64,000 nucleotides of DNA from Roseomonas sp. (GCA_020249465.1 JADCFP010000084.1:1-64000), one strand, 5' to 3'; numbered from the stretch's first letter, positions 16,806 to 28,109 are shown. Notes: a model not told the origin generated them from the letters alone. Numbers and translations: made by a program.

Positions 16806-18197
16806 TCATCCCCCCAATTCAGGCCGCCGCGCAACCCACCCTGCTGTCTGTTCATAAGCCTGCGCGATGCGGAGCAGCACGGCTTCCCCATAATTCCGCC
16901 CGATCAATTGCAGCCCCAAGGGCAGGCCGGTAGCGCCAAAGCCGCAAGGCAGCGCCAGCCCTGGATGGCCGGTGGCGTTGAAAGGGCCGGTGATGGGGTG
17001 GGATTTGCGGAAGGGTCCTTCATCCACATCCACCACACGCGGTGCGGCGGTTGGGTTGCCCGCGCATAGAATCGCATCACAACCGGCCAGCACCGCATCC
17101 ACTTCAGCCGTGATGATGCGCCGCAGCCGCTGCGCCTGCACATATTCTCCGCCGGTGACGAAAGCGCCCATCATCAGGCGTTCGCGTGTGACACGGCCAT
17201 AATCCTGCGGGCGGGTGCGCAGCAACTCACCATGAATGGCAAAACCTTCCGCCAGCAGGATGGTTTGAATGCAGGCATCCATGCGCTGCTTGCTCGGCAG
17301 CATAACATCAACAATCTTCGCACCCAGCGCACGCCATTGCTCGGCCGCCGCATCCACCGCGGCCATGACTTCGGCATCCACACCCGCTTCGATGTCGTAA
17401 GCACGCGCGCGCCCGATCGTGAGGCCGGCCACACCCTTGCGCAAATCGGCGCTGTAATCCGGCACGGCTTCCCGCGCCGAGCCCGGATCGCCCGGATCAT
17501 ACCCAGCCAGCACCTGCATCGCCAAAGCGCAATCTTCTACCGAGCGCGTCAGCGGCCCCGCATGATCCAGCGTGAAGGAAAGCGGCACCACACCGCGCCG
17601 GCTGATCACGCCATAGGTGGCCTTCATCCCAACCACGCCACAGAAGGTGGCAGGCAGGCGGATCGAACCGCCCGTGTCACTCCCCATGGCAAGCCCGACC
17701 ATGCCAGAGGCCACCGCAACGCCAGAACCGCTGCTCGACCCGCCGGCGAAATGCGCGGCGTTCCAGGGGTTCTTCGCATTGGGGAAGGGCAGCACATCGG
17801 TGGGGCCGCCGCGGGCGAATTCATGCGTCGAAAGCTTGCCGAGCAGCACCATGCCGGCGGCTTCCAGCTTCGCGGTGGTGGCAGCATCTTCGCGCGCCAC
17901 ATTGTCAATCAGCAGTTTGGAATGCGCGGTGGTGCGCACCCCGGCCACATCGTAAATATCCTTGAGTGCATAGGGGATCCCATGCAGCGGCCCGCGCTTT
18001 TTGCCGGCCTTGATCTCAGCCTCGGCCGCCGCTGCCGCGCGTCGCGCGCGATCCGCCGTGATGGTGATGAAGGCATTCAGCTTCGGATCAAGCGCTGCAA
18101 TGCGCGCCAGCGCTGCTTCTGTCAGCGCCACGGGTGAAAGCGTGCCAGCGGCAATGCCAGCCGAGGCTTCCGCGAGGGAGGGTATCGGCCCGCTCAT
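16806..18197 (-). CDS. AtzE-like amidase (amidase-signature family)
   Basis: 463 residues with the full Ser-cisSer-Lys triad of the amidase signature: Lys79 in YALKD, cis-Ser154 in AGGSSSGSG and nucleophile Ser178 in DTGGSIR, with the spacing usual for this family (75 and 24 residues). Length and a co-encoded 64-residue partner that overlaps it by 4 nt point to the AtzE group (1-carboxybiuret hydrolase and relatives) rather than GatA. It probably hydrolyses a small amide or ureide in the cytoplasm. It sits upstream of, and on the same strand as, an ABC importer and an amidohydrolase. Confidence 0.85.
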   Translation of the reverse strand: MSGPIPSLAEASAGIAAGTLSPVALTEAALARIAALDPKLNAFITITADRARRAAAAAEAEIKAGKKRGPLHGIPYALKDIYDVAGVRTTAHSKLLIDNVAREDAATTAKLEAAGMVLLGKLSTHEFARGGPTDVLPFPNAKNPWNAAHFAGGSSSGSGVAVASGMVGLAMGSDTGGSIRLPATFCGVVGMKATYGVISRRGVVPLSFTLDHAGPLTRSVEDCALAMQVLAGYDPGDPGSAREAVPDYSADLRKGVAGLTIGRARAYDIEAGVDAEVMAAVDAAAEQWRALGAKIVDVMLPSKQRMDACIQTILLAEGFAIHGELLRTRPQDYGRVTRERLMMGAFVTGGEYVQAQRLRRIITAEVDAVLAGCDAILCAGNPTAAPRVVDVDEGPFRKSHPITGPFNATGHPGLALPCGFGATGLPLGLQLIGRNYGEAVLLRIAQAYEQTAGWVARRPELGG

Positions 18198-18388
18198 CTT
18201 GGACCTGCCGGCTGGGTCAGCGCGAAGGCGGGTTCAGTCGCCAGCGGCATCGGTTCATTCAGCAGCTTCCGCATTTCCAACCAGGCGCGAAAGCCTTCCA
18301 TCATCGCGGCACGCCGTTCCGGTGGCACAACCACACCGGCGCGCGCCAGCGCCATATCGAATTCGGCTTCGGGATCGGGTTCAGGCAT
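18194..18388 (-). CDS. AtzG-like small subunit (DUF4089 type)
   Basis: 64 residues: a short acidic start (MPEPDPEAEFDMALARAGV), a helix PPERRAAMMEGFRAWLEM and a proline-containing tail. This size, helical pattern and its place directly before an AtzE-type amidase (ATGA 4-nt overlap) match AtzG-like/DUF4089 proteins. In the cyanuric acid pathway AtzG wraps and stabilises AtzE, much as GatC does for GatA. It shows the amidase works as a heteromer. The sequence match is by pattern and context, not by a database search. Confidence 0.75.
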   Translation of the reverse strand: MPEPDPEAEFDMALARAGVVVPPERRAAMMEGFRAWLEMRKLLNEPMPLATEPAFALTQPAGPR

Positions 18389-18455
18389 CGGGCTCTCCCA
18401 AAACGGGCTTCATTGCCCTGAAGCGTCCCCCGCCAACCCGCAAGCGTCAAGCACG

Positions 18456-18486
18456 AAAAAGGGCGCCGGCTTGTGACCGGCGCCCC
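18456..18486 (-). terminator. Intrinsic terminator of katG
   Basis: On the minus strand GGGCGCCGG (18485-18477) pairs with CCGGCGCCC (18469-18461) across a 7-nt loop and is followed by TTTTT (18460-18456), 24 nt after the katG stop. It is a textbook Rho-independent terminator. Confidence 0.88.
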
Positions 18487-18509
18487 TTCAAAATCCCTGG
18501 AACGCAACC

Positions 18510-20732
<2,223 letters not shown>

Positions 20733-20886
20733 CTATGGTTCGGGCCAAAGCCCGTCCCGCTGATATGGCGCCGAAGCCGGCCCTTCACAGACCCCCTCTG
20801 GCACTCTGCCGGAGTGACTAAGCCAGCCCCGGCAAGCTGTCCAACTCATAATTTTGAAGTTTTTAATTCACCCGATGGATCATCCC

Positions 20887-21636
20887 TCAACTGAGCGTCT
20901 GGCCGCCATCTACCACCAGCGTCTGCCCAGTGATCCAGCAGGCCAAGGGGGATGCCAGGAACAGCGCCGCATTGGCCACTTCTTCCGGCGTGCCGTAGCG
21001 GCCGAAGGGGATGCTGGCCAGGATCCGCCCGTAAAGCGTGGGGTCGGTCGTTTTGCGTTCTTCCCACATGCCGCCCGGGAATTCGATAGAACCGGGCGCG
21101 ATGGCATTCACGCGAATCCCATCCTTGGCGAGGCCCGCCGCCTGCGATGCCGTATAATTGATCACCAGCGCCTTCACCGCCGCATAGGCCGGCGTGCGGA
21201 CCGAAGGCCCAAGCCCGGAGATGGAGGTGGTATTCACAATGCACCCCTTGGCCGCCTTCAGGAACGGGAGTGCTGCGCGGGAGGCACGCACCGTCGCCAT
21301 CACATCCACATCCAGGCTTTTCTGCCAGCCTTCTTCCGTATCCGCCATGCCAAAGCCCGAGGCATTATTCACCAGCACATCCACGCCGCCGAGCGCGGCA
21401 GCGGCGGCGGCCACCCAGGCTTCGATTTGCGCCTGATTGGCGAGGTCCGCCGGCATGGCATGGGCCTGCACGCCATGGGCGGCGATCTCGGCCCGCGTTG
21501 CCTCAAGCCCGGCAGCGCCCCGCGCGCAGATGGAAACCGCAGCCCCGCCGGCAGCGAAGCCCAGCGCGATGGAACGCCCAATGCCGCGGCTGCCGCCCGC
21601 GACCAAAACCTTCTTGCCGGTGAAATCGAATGTCAT
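20887..21636 (-). CDS. SDR-family oxidoreductase
   Basis: 249 residues from the ATG at 21636 (MTFDFTGKKVLVAGG); the frame extends upstream but the Rossmann fold begins here. The NAD(P)-binding motif is GGSRGIGR, followed by NNASG, a Ser in NTTSISGLG and the YAAVK catalytic Tyr/Lys. This is a classical short-chain dehydrogenase/reductase, probably acting on a hydroxy or keto substrate. It is divergent from a glycosyltransferase gene. The C-terminus VDGGQTLS is usual for the class. Confidence 0.9.
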   Translation of the reverse strand: MTFDFTGKKVLVAGGSRGIGRSIALGFAAGGAAVSICARGAAGLEATRAEIAAHGVQAHAMPADLANQAQIEAWVAAAAAALGGVDVLVNNASGFGMADTEEGWQKSLDVDVMATVRASRAALPFLKAAKGCIVNTTSISGLGPSVRTPAYAAVKALVINYTASQAAGLAKDGIRVNAIAPGSIEFPGGMWEERKTTDPTLYGRILASIPFGRYGTPEEVANAALFLASPLACWITGQTLVVDGGQTLS

Positions 21637-21757
21637 GGGGTGTGTCTCTCCTGGTTGGGGGCCATTCTCCGGCCTTCGTGCCGCCGCGCCAAGGGGGCAA
21701 TTGCGCGCGCCCGGCAAATGGCGGATTTAGCGGACCGTCACTTCGGGTTGGATCAGC

Positions 21758-23011
21758 TTGGTTCAGGCGCTCTTCATTCACCAGAATTTCCCCGGCCAGT
21801 ATCGCCATTTGGCGCCGGTGATCGCCGCGCGTCCCGGCGCGCGCGTGATTGGCCTTGGGGAGCGGGAGAATATCGCGCTGCCCGGTGTCACCCATATCCG
21901 CTACCCGGAACCGCAGGGCGCGGGCGAGAAGACGCATCATTATCTGCGCGGCATGGAAGCCGCCGTGCGGCGTGCGCAGGCCGTCGCGCGGGCCTTGGTT
22001 GATTTGCGCAACAAGGGCTTCCGCCCGGATATCATCTGCTGCCATCCGGGCTGGGGGGAAGGCATGTTCCTGCCCGATATCTTCCCCGATGCAAAGCTGC
22101 TGCACTATTGCGAATTCCACTTCACCACCGCAGGCGGCGATGTGGGTTTCAACCCGGCGCATCAGGTGGAATTGGATGAAGCCGCGCGCACGCGCATGTT
22201 GAACCTACCGCAAGCCCCGGCGCTTGAGGCGATGGATTGGGGTGTCAGCCCCACGCATTTCCAGCGTGGCCGCTACCCGGAGGTTTTCCGCCGCAAAATC
22301 TCTGTCGTGCATGAAGGCGTGAATAGCGACGTGGCCACACCAATTGGCGCGCATCATTTGAAATTGCCCAATGGCAGCGTGATCACGCGCGGTGATGAGG
22401 TGATTACCTATGTCTCCCGCAATCTGGAACCCTATCGTGGCTTTGATGTTTTCATGCGCGCCCTGCCGGAAATCCTGGCACGCCGCCCGCAAGCGCAAGT
22501 GGTGCTGGTCGGCGGCGAGGCGCGTGGCTATGGCGAAAAACCCAAGGATGGCCGCCCCTGGCGCACACATCTGCTGGAAGAATTGGGCGACAAGCTTGAT
22601 TTAAGCCGGCTGCATTTCACCGGCCGCATTCCGCACCCGGCCTTGCTCGCGCTATTTCGCATCACGCGCGCGCATGTCTATCTGACTTATCCCTATGTTC
22701 TGTCCTGGTCCATGATTGAGGCCATGGGGTGCGAGGCTTTGGTGATCGGCTCGGCGACACCGCCCGTGCAGGAAGTGATTGAACATGGCGTGAATGGGTT
22801 GCTGGTGCCGTTTTATGACACGGCGGCGCTGGCCGAAACTGTAGTGCAGGCTTTGGCCAACCCGGATCGCTATGAGCCGATCCGCAAGGCCGCGCGAAGG
22901 ACCTTGCTTGAACGTTATGACCTGCAAACCATCTGCCTGCCGCAACAGATCAAGCTGTTTGATGCGGTGCTGGAAGGCAGGTCCGGCGATAGCGTGATCC
23001 CGGTGGCGTAA
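21758..23011 (+). CDS. GT4-type glycosyltransferase
   Basis: 417 residues with the GT-B fold. The N-terminus ALFIHQNFPGQYRHLAP is typical of GT4 enzymes in polysaccharide loci, and the C-terminal domain has VHEGVNSDV, VGGEARGYG and the donor-site EAMGCEALVIGS. The start is a TTG at 21758, since no ATG or GTG lies before the first conserved strand. It is predicted to move a sugar from a nucleotide donor to a cell-surface glycan, but the gene stands alone with no polysaccharide neighbours. Donor and acceptor are unknown. Confidence 0.85.
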   Translation: MVQALFIHQNFPGQYRHLAPVIAARPGARVIGLGERENIALPGVTHIRYPEPQGAGEKTHHYLRGMEAAVRRAQAVARALVDLRNKGFRPDIICCHPGWGEGMFLPDIFPDAKLLHYCEFHFTTAGGDVGFNPAHQVELDEAARTRMLNLPQAPALEAMDWGVSPTHFQRGRYPEVFRRKISVVHEGVNSDVATPIGAHHLKLPNGSVITRGDEVITYVSRNLEPYRGFDVFMRALPEILARRPQAQVVLVGGEARGYGEKPKDGRPWRTHLLEELGDKLDLSRLHFTGRIPHPALLALFRITRAHVYLTYPYVLSWSMIEAMGCEALVIGSATPPVQEVIEHGVNGLLVPFYDTAALAETVVQALANPDRYEPIRKAARRTLLERYDLQTICLPQQIKLFDAVLEGRSGDSVIPVA

Positions 23012-23013
23012 CG

Positions 23014-23964
23014 CTACCTTGCCAACGCCGCGCGTAGGGAATCCAGCACATCATCCATCGCGCGCTGATAGCCAGGCCCATCCAGATAGCCATCCATCGC
23101 GCCGGTGCGGTCCAAAAATGTTTTCCAGGCCGGCGCCTGCATGCCCTGGCGGAAGCGATCATGCAGGCTGGTGTAAATCTCATCCGGCAGGCCCGCCGGC
23201 GCATTCAGCCCCTTCATGTTTTCGATCACCACATCAAAGCCCAATTCGCGTAAGGTCGGCACATCGGGGTAGCCCGGAATGCGCGCAGCGGAGGCCACCG
23301 CCAGCGGGCGGATTTCGCCGGCATTGGCAAGCCCCGCCATTTCTTCCGGCGCGAGGACGGCCAATTCCACCGTATTCGCCATCAGCGCCTGCAAGCTTGG
23401 CGCACCGCCGGTGAAGGGCACATGCAGCAATTCGATATTCGCCGCGCGGGAGAGCAACACAAACACCGCGTGATAAATCGAACCCTGGCCGGAGGAGGCA
23501 TGCGGAATGGCTCCCGGTGCGCGCTTGGCAGCCTCAATCACGCTTTGCAAATCAGCAAAACGCCCGCCGCGCCGCGCCACGATCAGCAGCGGTTGGCGCG
23601 TGATGCGAATAATGGCGCGGAAGGATTTTTTGGGATCATAGGGAAGCTCCCGAAAGGCAGGGAGCGCGATGCTCTCACTCCCGCCGCCGACCAGCAGATT
23701 GAGACCATCCGGCGCCATGCCCGCCACTTGCTGCGCGGCAATCGCCCCGCCCGCGCCGGGGCGGTTCATCACCACAATCGGGGTCGGGAAAAAGCGCGAA
23801 GAAGCCTCGGCAATCGCGCGCGCCGCCAAATCCGCCCCGCCGCCTGGCGCGAAGCCAACAATCAATTGAATGGGCCGCGATGGTTCCCAAGCCCGCGCTG
23901 GTGCGCCGCTGCCCAAAGCGGCCAAGCCGGCTGCGCCAGTGATGATGTGCCTGCGAGATAGCAT
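23014..23964 (-). CDS. Bug-type tripartite tricarboxylate transporter binding protein
   Basis: 316 residues. A signal peptide (MLSRRHIITGAAGLAALGSG, then APARA) is followed by the Bug/TctC signature PIQLIVGFAPGGGADLAAR and NRPGAGGAIAAQQV. Bug proteins are periplasmic carboxylate-binding receptors for TctAB permeases. No TctA or TctB gene is in the window, so it is an orphan receptor of the type common in Acetobacteraceae and Burkholderiales. It is convergent with the glycosyltransferase gene with 2 nt between the stops. Confidence 0.92.
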   Translation of the reverse strand: MLSRRHIITGAAGLAALGSGAPARAWEPSRPIQLIVGFAPGGGADLAARAIAEASSRFFPTPIVVMNRPGAGGAIAAQQVAGMAPDGLNLLVGGGSESIALPAFRELPYDPKKSFRAIIRITRQPLLIVARRGGRFADLQSVIEAAKRAPGAIPHASSGQGSIYHAVFVLLSRAANIELLHVPFTGGAPSLQALMANTVELAVLAPEEMAGLANAGEIRPLAVASAARIPGYPDVPTLRELGFDVVIENMKGLNAPAGLPDEIYTSLHDRFRQGMQAPAWKTFLDRTGAMDGYLDGPGYQRAMDDVLDSLRAALAR

Positions 23965-24023
23965 GTCGGTCTTTCCCCCGTTTCAGCTTGCGTCAAACAC
24001 ACCCCTTCGGCAAGGATGATGTC

Positions 24024-24838
24024 ATGCCTGGATCACAGACATCCAAATCAAGCTGGTGGAAGATATTTCTTGGCCAGTCGCCACCCGTACCGCCCGGCGG
24101 ATGGACGCGAGAGAGTGTCCGCGAATATTGGCGGCAGAAGATTGCAACATTACCGCAAGAAGCGCCCTTGTCGCATGCGGCCTTGGCGGAGTTGCTTAGG
24201 ACACGCGAATCGTTTCGAAATTGGTATATCTCGCGGCAACGTCCAGGGGCGGTGGGGCAGGCGGCACCCGAGGCATTCTTTATCAATCTGTTGTTGGTAG
24301 CCTCTATTTCTTTTTTTGTTGTGTTTTTTCCATTGGCTTGGTTATTTTTCGCGGCCTTTCCCCATTTTCAGGATTTCTACCCGTTTTTTTCCTGTCTGAT
24401 GACACGCTTTGCTCAGCTGGAAAATCCACGTTTAACAGGATGCCTTTTCGTTGTGGTGCGCTCGCGATAGCTACGGATTTGGCGTTTGTTACATCCATGT
24501 TGGCACCCGCACTACTGACTGGATTTTTTTTGCGAAGGGGCGCCCAAAATACTTTTTGGTTTAGCCAGAAGACAAAGTTATTCATTCAAAATGGAGGAAT
24601 TTTCTCGACTCTTCTGATTGGGTTATTTGCATTAACTTGTGTCGTATGGATTCCAAAATATTTTCTTCTCGATCAGCGCTTGATTGAATTCATCATATTA
24701 CCAATGGTTGCCATTTCGGTTGGATTTAGCTTGTGGATCCTCCATCTGGTCTGGCATTGCATTAAGGCAGGCTGCGCCATCATTTTCTTCAATCTAACTG
24801 GCCGCTTTCCATTATGGTTGGAGGATCTCTCGCCATAA
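24024..24838 (+). pseudogene. Frameshifted AT-rich multi-pass membrane protein gene
   Basis: The start ATG at 24024 has AAGGA 8 nt upstream. The frame encodes a basic soluble N-terminus (SKSSWWKIFLGQ, then REYWRQKIATL) and one membrane helix (INLLLVASISFFVVFF), and stops at 24470. A second frame, shifted by one base, continues to 24838 with three more helices (FVTSMLAPALLTGFFLRRG, FSTLLIGLFALTCVVWI, ILPMVAISVGFSLWIL). The two join naturally somewhere in 24370-24470, which contains a run of seven T. The region is clearly more AT-rich than everything around it. It could be a frameshift mutation, phase variation or a sequencing error. I recognise no family. Confidence 0.55.
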
Positions 24839-24852
24839 AGTGAACGCAGCCA

Positions 24853-25563
24853 CTACACCTGCGCGTGCCAGCCACATTCCCGCAACGCCCCTTCCATATG
24901 CGCCGGCGGCGGCGCTTCCGCCTGCAAGGGTGGCTCCAACGGCAGCGCAATGGCCCGCGCCAGCAAATGCAATCCGCCGGCCCCGCCCGCGCCGTAAAGG
25001 CCATCACCCAAAATCGGCCAGCCCATCGCCGCGCAATGCACGCGCAATTGATGCGTGCGTCCGGTCTCAGGGGCCAATTCCAGCCAGGCCATGTCAGCAC
25101 CACGCCCCAGGCAGCGCCAGCGTGTGAGCGATGCCAGCCCATCCGCATGGGCTTCCATCCGCCACCCCTGTGCACGAGAGCTGATCTTGCGAATGGGCAA
25201 GGCAATCTCGCCCGCATCCTCAGCCGGGCCGCCCTGCACCACCGCCCAATAGGTCTTCGCCGCCAGCCCCTTGGCGAAAATGGCGCCAAGCGCCGCCAAG
25301 GCCGGCTTTGTGCGCCCCAGCACCAGGCAGCCCGCCGTATCCTGATCCAGCCGATGCGCGGGCTGCGGCAGATGGCGCCTGCCCATTTGCAACGCGGGCA
25401 ACCAATCTTCCACCGAGGCACTGGCGCGCGGCCCGCGATGTGTCGCAAGCCCAGCCGGCTTGTTCAGCACCAGCGCATCATCGCGCAGCAGCAGAATGCG
25501 GGACGCGATTTCAGATGGCACTTGGCCAAGACGGTCCTGCCGTGACAGGCTATGGCCCATCAT
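24853..25563 (-). CDS. RluA-family pseudouridine synthase
   Basis: 236 residues from the first of two adjacent ATGs (25563). The catalytic Asp is in AHRLDQDTAGCLVLG, and further family motifs are VLNKPAGLATH, KTYWAVVQG and ETGRTHQLRVHCA. No S4 domain is present, as in the shorter RluA/RluC-type or TruC-like enzymes. It converts uridine to pseudouridine in rRNA or tRNA; the site is unknown. Its start codon overlaps the start codon of the divergent PfkB kinase gene. Confidence 0.9.
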   Translation of the reverse strand: MMGHSLSRQDRLGQVPSEIASRILLLRDDALVLNKPAGLATHRGPRASASVEDWLPALQMGRRHLPQPAHRLDQDTAGCLVLGRTKPALAALGAIFAKGLAAKTYWAVVQGGPAEDAGEIALPIRKISSRAQGWRMEAHADGLASLTRWRCLGRGADMAWLELAPETGRTHQLRVHCAAMGWPILGDGLYGAGGAGGLHLLARAIALPLEPPLQAEAPPPAHMEGALRECGWHAQV

Positions 25564-26473
25564 GGCCGCACCCCTTCCCCCGCCGCGTGTTGTCTGCCTT
25601 GGCAATGTCGTCGCCGATCATGTGTTTCGGGTGGAGGATATACCCCAACCGCCCGCGAAAATCGCCGCCCGATCCTATGTGCTGAATGCCGGCGGCATGG
25701 CGGCCAATGCGGCGATTGCCGTCACGCGCCTCGGTGGCCGCGCGGATTTCTGGGGCCGTGTGGGCGATGATTTGAACGCGCCCTTGCTCGCTGCCGCTTT
25801 GGAAGCCGATGGCGTGGGCACCGCCGGCCTCAAGCGCGTGGCGGGCGGGCGGAGCCCGGTTTCCGCCGTGCTGGTGGACCGCCATGGGGAGCGCACCATC
25901 ATCGGCTTTCGCGGCGCTGATCTGGGCATAGACCCTGGCTGGCTGCCCTTGGAAACCCTTGCTGGCGCCGGCGCGCTTTGTTGCGATCCGCGCTGGCCCG
26001 AAGGTGTCGCCGCAGCAGCCACCGAGGCACGGCGCCTTGGCGTGCCCGTGGTGCTGGATGGCGAGAAGAGCGAAACGCGCATTCTGGTGGATTTGGTGCC
26101 GCGCGTGGATCACGCGATTTTCTCTGTCACCGGCTTGCAGAATTTCGCGCCTGGTTGCGCGCCTGAAGAAGGGCTGCGCCGCGCCTTGGCCTCAGGCCCC
26201 ATCAAGCTCGCCGCCGTGACGCGGGGGGAGAAAGGCACGCTGTGGCTGGTGCCAGGCATGGCAGCGCCACAGGAAGTCCCGGCCTTTCCGGTAGAGGCCA
26301 CCAATACCACCGGCGCGGGCGATGTGTTCCATGGCGCCTATGCCCTGGCGATGGCGGAAGGCATGCCGATTGAAGCCGCGCTGCGTTTTGCTTCAGCGGC
26401 GGGCGCTTTGCGCGCACGCGACGGCACCACGCCCTATCGCCCGATGGTGGAGGCGATGTTGGCGGGCGATTAG
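25562..26473 (+). CDS. PfkB-family carbohydrate kinase
   Basis: 303 residues from the ATG at 25562 (MAAPLPPPRVVCLGNVVADH). Family signatures are GGMAANAAIAVTRLGG near the N-terminus and NTTGAGDVFHGAYALA near residue 255, whose GAGD Asp is the catalytic base. Ribokinase-like enzymes phosphorylate sugars, nucleosides or related alcohols. The frame extends about 34 codons upstream, but that stretch overlaps the divergent RluA gene and has no family similarity. The stop is 4 nt from the convergent racemase stop. The sugar is not identifiable. Confidence 0.9.
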   Translation: MAAPLPPPRVVCLGNVVADHVFRVEDIPQPPAKIAARSYVLNAGGMAANAAIAVTRLGGRADFWGRVGDDLNAPLLAAALEADGVGTAGLKRVAGGRSPVSAVLVDRHGERTIIGFRGADLGIDPGWLPLETLAGAGALCCDPRWPEGVAAAATEARRLGVPVVLDGEKSETRILVDLVPRVDHAIFSVTGLQNFAPGCAPEEGLRRALASGPIKLAAVTRGEKGTLWLVPGMAAPQEVPAFPVEATNTTGAGDVFHGAYALAMAEGMPIEAALRFASAAGALRARDGTTPYRPMVEAMLAGD

Positions 26474-26477
26474 CCTA

Positions 26478-27188
26478 TCAGGGTTTCGCCCAAGCAATCG
26501 CCGCCCGCGCCAGCGCATCAATCGTATCCGCGACAGGAAACGGCAGCGCCGGCCCCGCCGCGATGCCAAGCGGTATTTCCGTACACCCCAGCACCACGGC
26601 CTTCGCACCACGCGCCATCAGGCTGCGCGCCACTTCCGCGAGTGGTTCATAGGATTCCACAAGTTTGTTTGCCTTCACCGCCGTGATCGCCGGCGTGACG
26701 CGGCTTTGCATCTCGGCATCGCTCGGCGTCAGGCATTCATAGCCAAGCCCATCCAGCCTTTGCTGATAAAGTCGCATCGCGAGTGTGCCCGCCGTGCCCA
26801 TCACGCCAATGCGCCCGCCGGCAACGCCAAGGCGCTGCAACTCCGCGCCCGCGGCATCCACAATATGCAGAATGGGGAGCTTGGTCGCAGCACGCATGCC
26901 GTCATACCAGCCATGCGCAGTGTTGCAGGGAATCGCGATGGCGCCGCACCCGGCGGCTTCCAGCCCACGAATGCCGCGCACCAGCGCCGGCAAGGGGTCT
27001 TCCCCGCCCGCAACCCGCGCCGCGGTGCGATCCGGCACGCGCGGATCAGACCACAGCATGGTCGGGATATGGTCCTGATCACGCTCCGCCTGTGTCAGCA
27101 GCGTGAGGCGCTGCATGAACCATGCACTCGCCAGCGGCCCCATGCCGCCCAAAACGCCCAGAATTCTTGCATCAGCCACCGCAAACAT
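26478..27188 (-). CDS. Aspartate/glutamate racemase-family protein
   Basis: 236 residues. The N-terminal ILGVLGGMGPLAS and the two catalytic cysteines, Cys88 in IPCNTAH and Cys202 in LGCTEIP, fit the cofactor-independent aspartate racemase group (YgeA-like). Both bases are present, so racemisation is plausible. The substrate could be aspartate or another amino acid. Confidence 0.88.
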   Translation of the reverse strand: MFAVADARILGVLGGMGPLASAWFMQRLTLLTQAERDQDHIPTMLWSDPRVPDRTAARVAGGEDPLPALVRGIRGLEAAGCGAIAIPCNTAHGWYDGMRAATKLPILHIVDAAGAELQRLGVAGGRIGVMGTAGTLAMRLYQQRLDGLGYECLTPSDAEMQSRVTPAITAVKANKLVESYEPLAEVARSLMARGAKAVVLGCTEIPLGIAAGPALPFPVADTIDALARAAIAWAKP

Positions 27189-27278
27189 CCCCTAACCACG
27201 TCCCCATGGGGTGACGCCTAAGCCACACAGTTCTATGCCACGCCCGTTGAGGACGGCACAGCGCCGCGTAGGACAAAA

Positions 27279-28109
27279 ATGACGTATTTGAACGATCCGC
27301 TTTGGCTCGGCGCCTTGGCCTTGGCCATGGCGGCGACGGGCCTGATTTCCGGCACGCTCGCGGGCTTGCTTGGCGTGGGTGGCGGCATCGTGATTGTGCC
27401 GCTGCTGTTCAATGTCTTCCCGCTCTTTGGCATTCCTGAGGCGGTGCAGATGAAGGTGGCGGTGGCGACCTCACTCGCCACCATTATCCCAACCTCCATC
27501 CAATCAGCGCGCAAGCATCGCGCGACGGGGGCGATGGATATGGCGCTGGTGCGTTCCATCTGGCCGAGCATGTTGGCCGGCGTGGTGGTGGGCACGCTGC
27601 TCGCGGTTTATGTGCGGGGTGAGGGGCAGACTGCGATTTTTGCCCTGGTTGCCCTGCTGGTTGCCTTCAACATGGGCTTCACCGGCTTGGACTTCAAATT
27701 GACCGATCGCGTGCCGGAAGGCGCGCCGCGCGCGGCACTCGGGCTCGGCATTGGTTCGGTCAGCGCCATGATGGGGATTGGCGGCGGCACGCTTGGCGTG
27801 CCTTTACTGTCCTTGCTGGGCTACCCCATCCGCGCCGCAGTCGCGACCGCATCAGCCTTTGGCGTGATTATTGCCATCCCCGCCACCATCGGCCTCATCT
27901 GGGGCGGATGGGCCGATCCGCGCGTGCCGCCCTTCTCGCTTGGCTATGTCAGCCTGATCGGCTTTGCGCTGATTGCGCCCACGTCAATCATCGCAACCCC
28001 TTGGGGCGTGAAGCTTGCGCATAGCATCCCGCCCTTGGTGCTGAAGCGCGCCTTTGCGGTGTTCCTGGCGATCACGAGTGCGCGGATGTTTTGGTCAATT
28101 TTTACGTGA
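27279..28109 (+). CDS. TSUP (TauE/SafE) family permease
   Basis: 276 residues with about eight hydrophobic helices. Family motifs are GLLGVGGGIVIVPLLF and, repeated in the second half, MMGIGGGTLGVPLLSLLG, the internal repeat of the TauE/SafE family. Members move sulfite, sulfoacetate or other small organosulfur or carboxylate compounds across the inner membrane. No sulfur gene is adjacent, so the substrate is open. The last 15 nt overlap a convergent small gene. Confidence 0.92.
   Translation: MTYLNDPLWLGALALAMAATGLISGTLAGLLGVGGGIVIVPLLFNVFPLFGIPEAVQMKVAVATSLATIIPTSIQSARKHRATGAMDMALVRSIWPSMLAGVVVGTLLAVYVRGEGQTAIFALVALLVAFNMGFTGLDFKLTDRVPEGAPRAALGLGIGSVSAMMGIGGGTLGVPLLSLLGYPIRAAVATASAFGVIIAIPATIGLIWGGWADPRVPPFSLGYVSLIGFALIAPTSIIATPWGVKLAHSIPPLVLKRAFAVFLAITSARMFWSIFT

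Noticed and set aside
16471-18509. Mobile element origin for the amidase block
   Set aside because: No transposase, terminal repeats, integrase or composition shift was seen around it.
20854-22002. A 382-codon plus-strand frame across the SDR gene into the glycosyltransferase gene
   Set aside because: The SDR on the minus strand has intact motifs, and the glycosyltransferase is read in another frame; this frame is a shadow of both.
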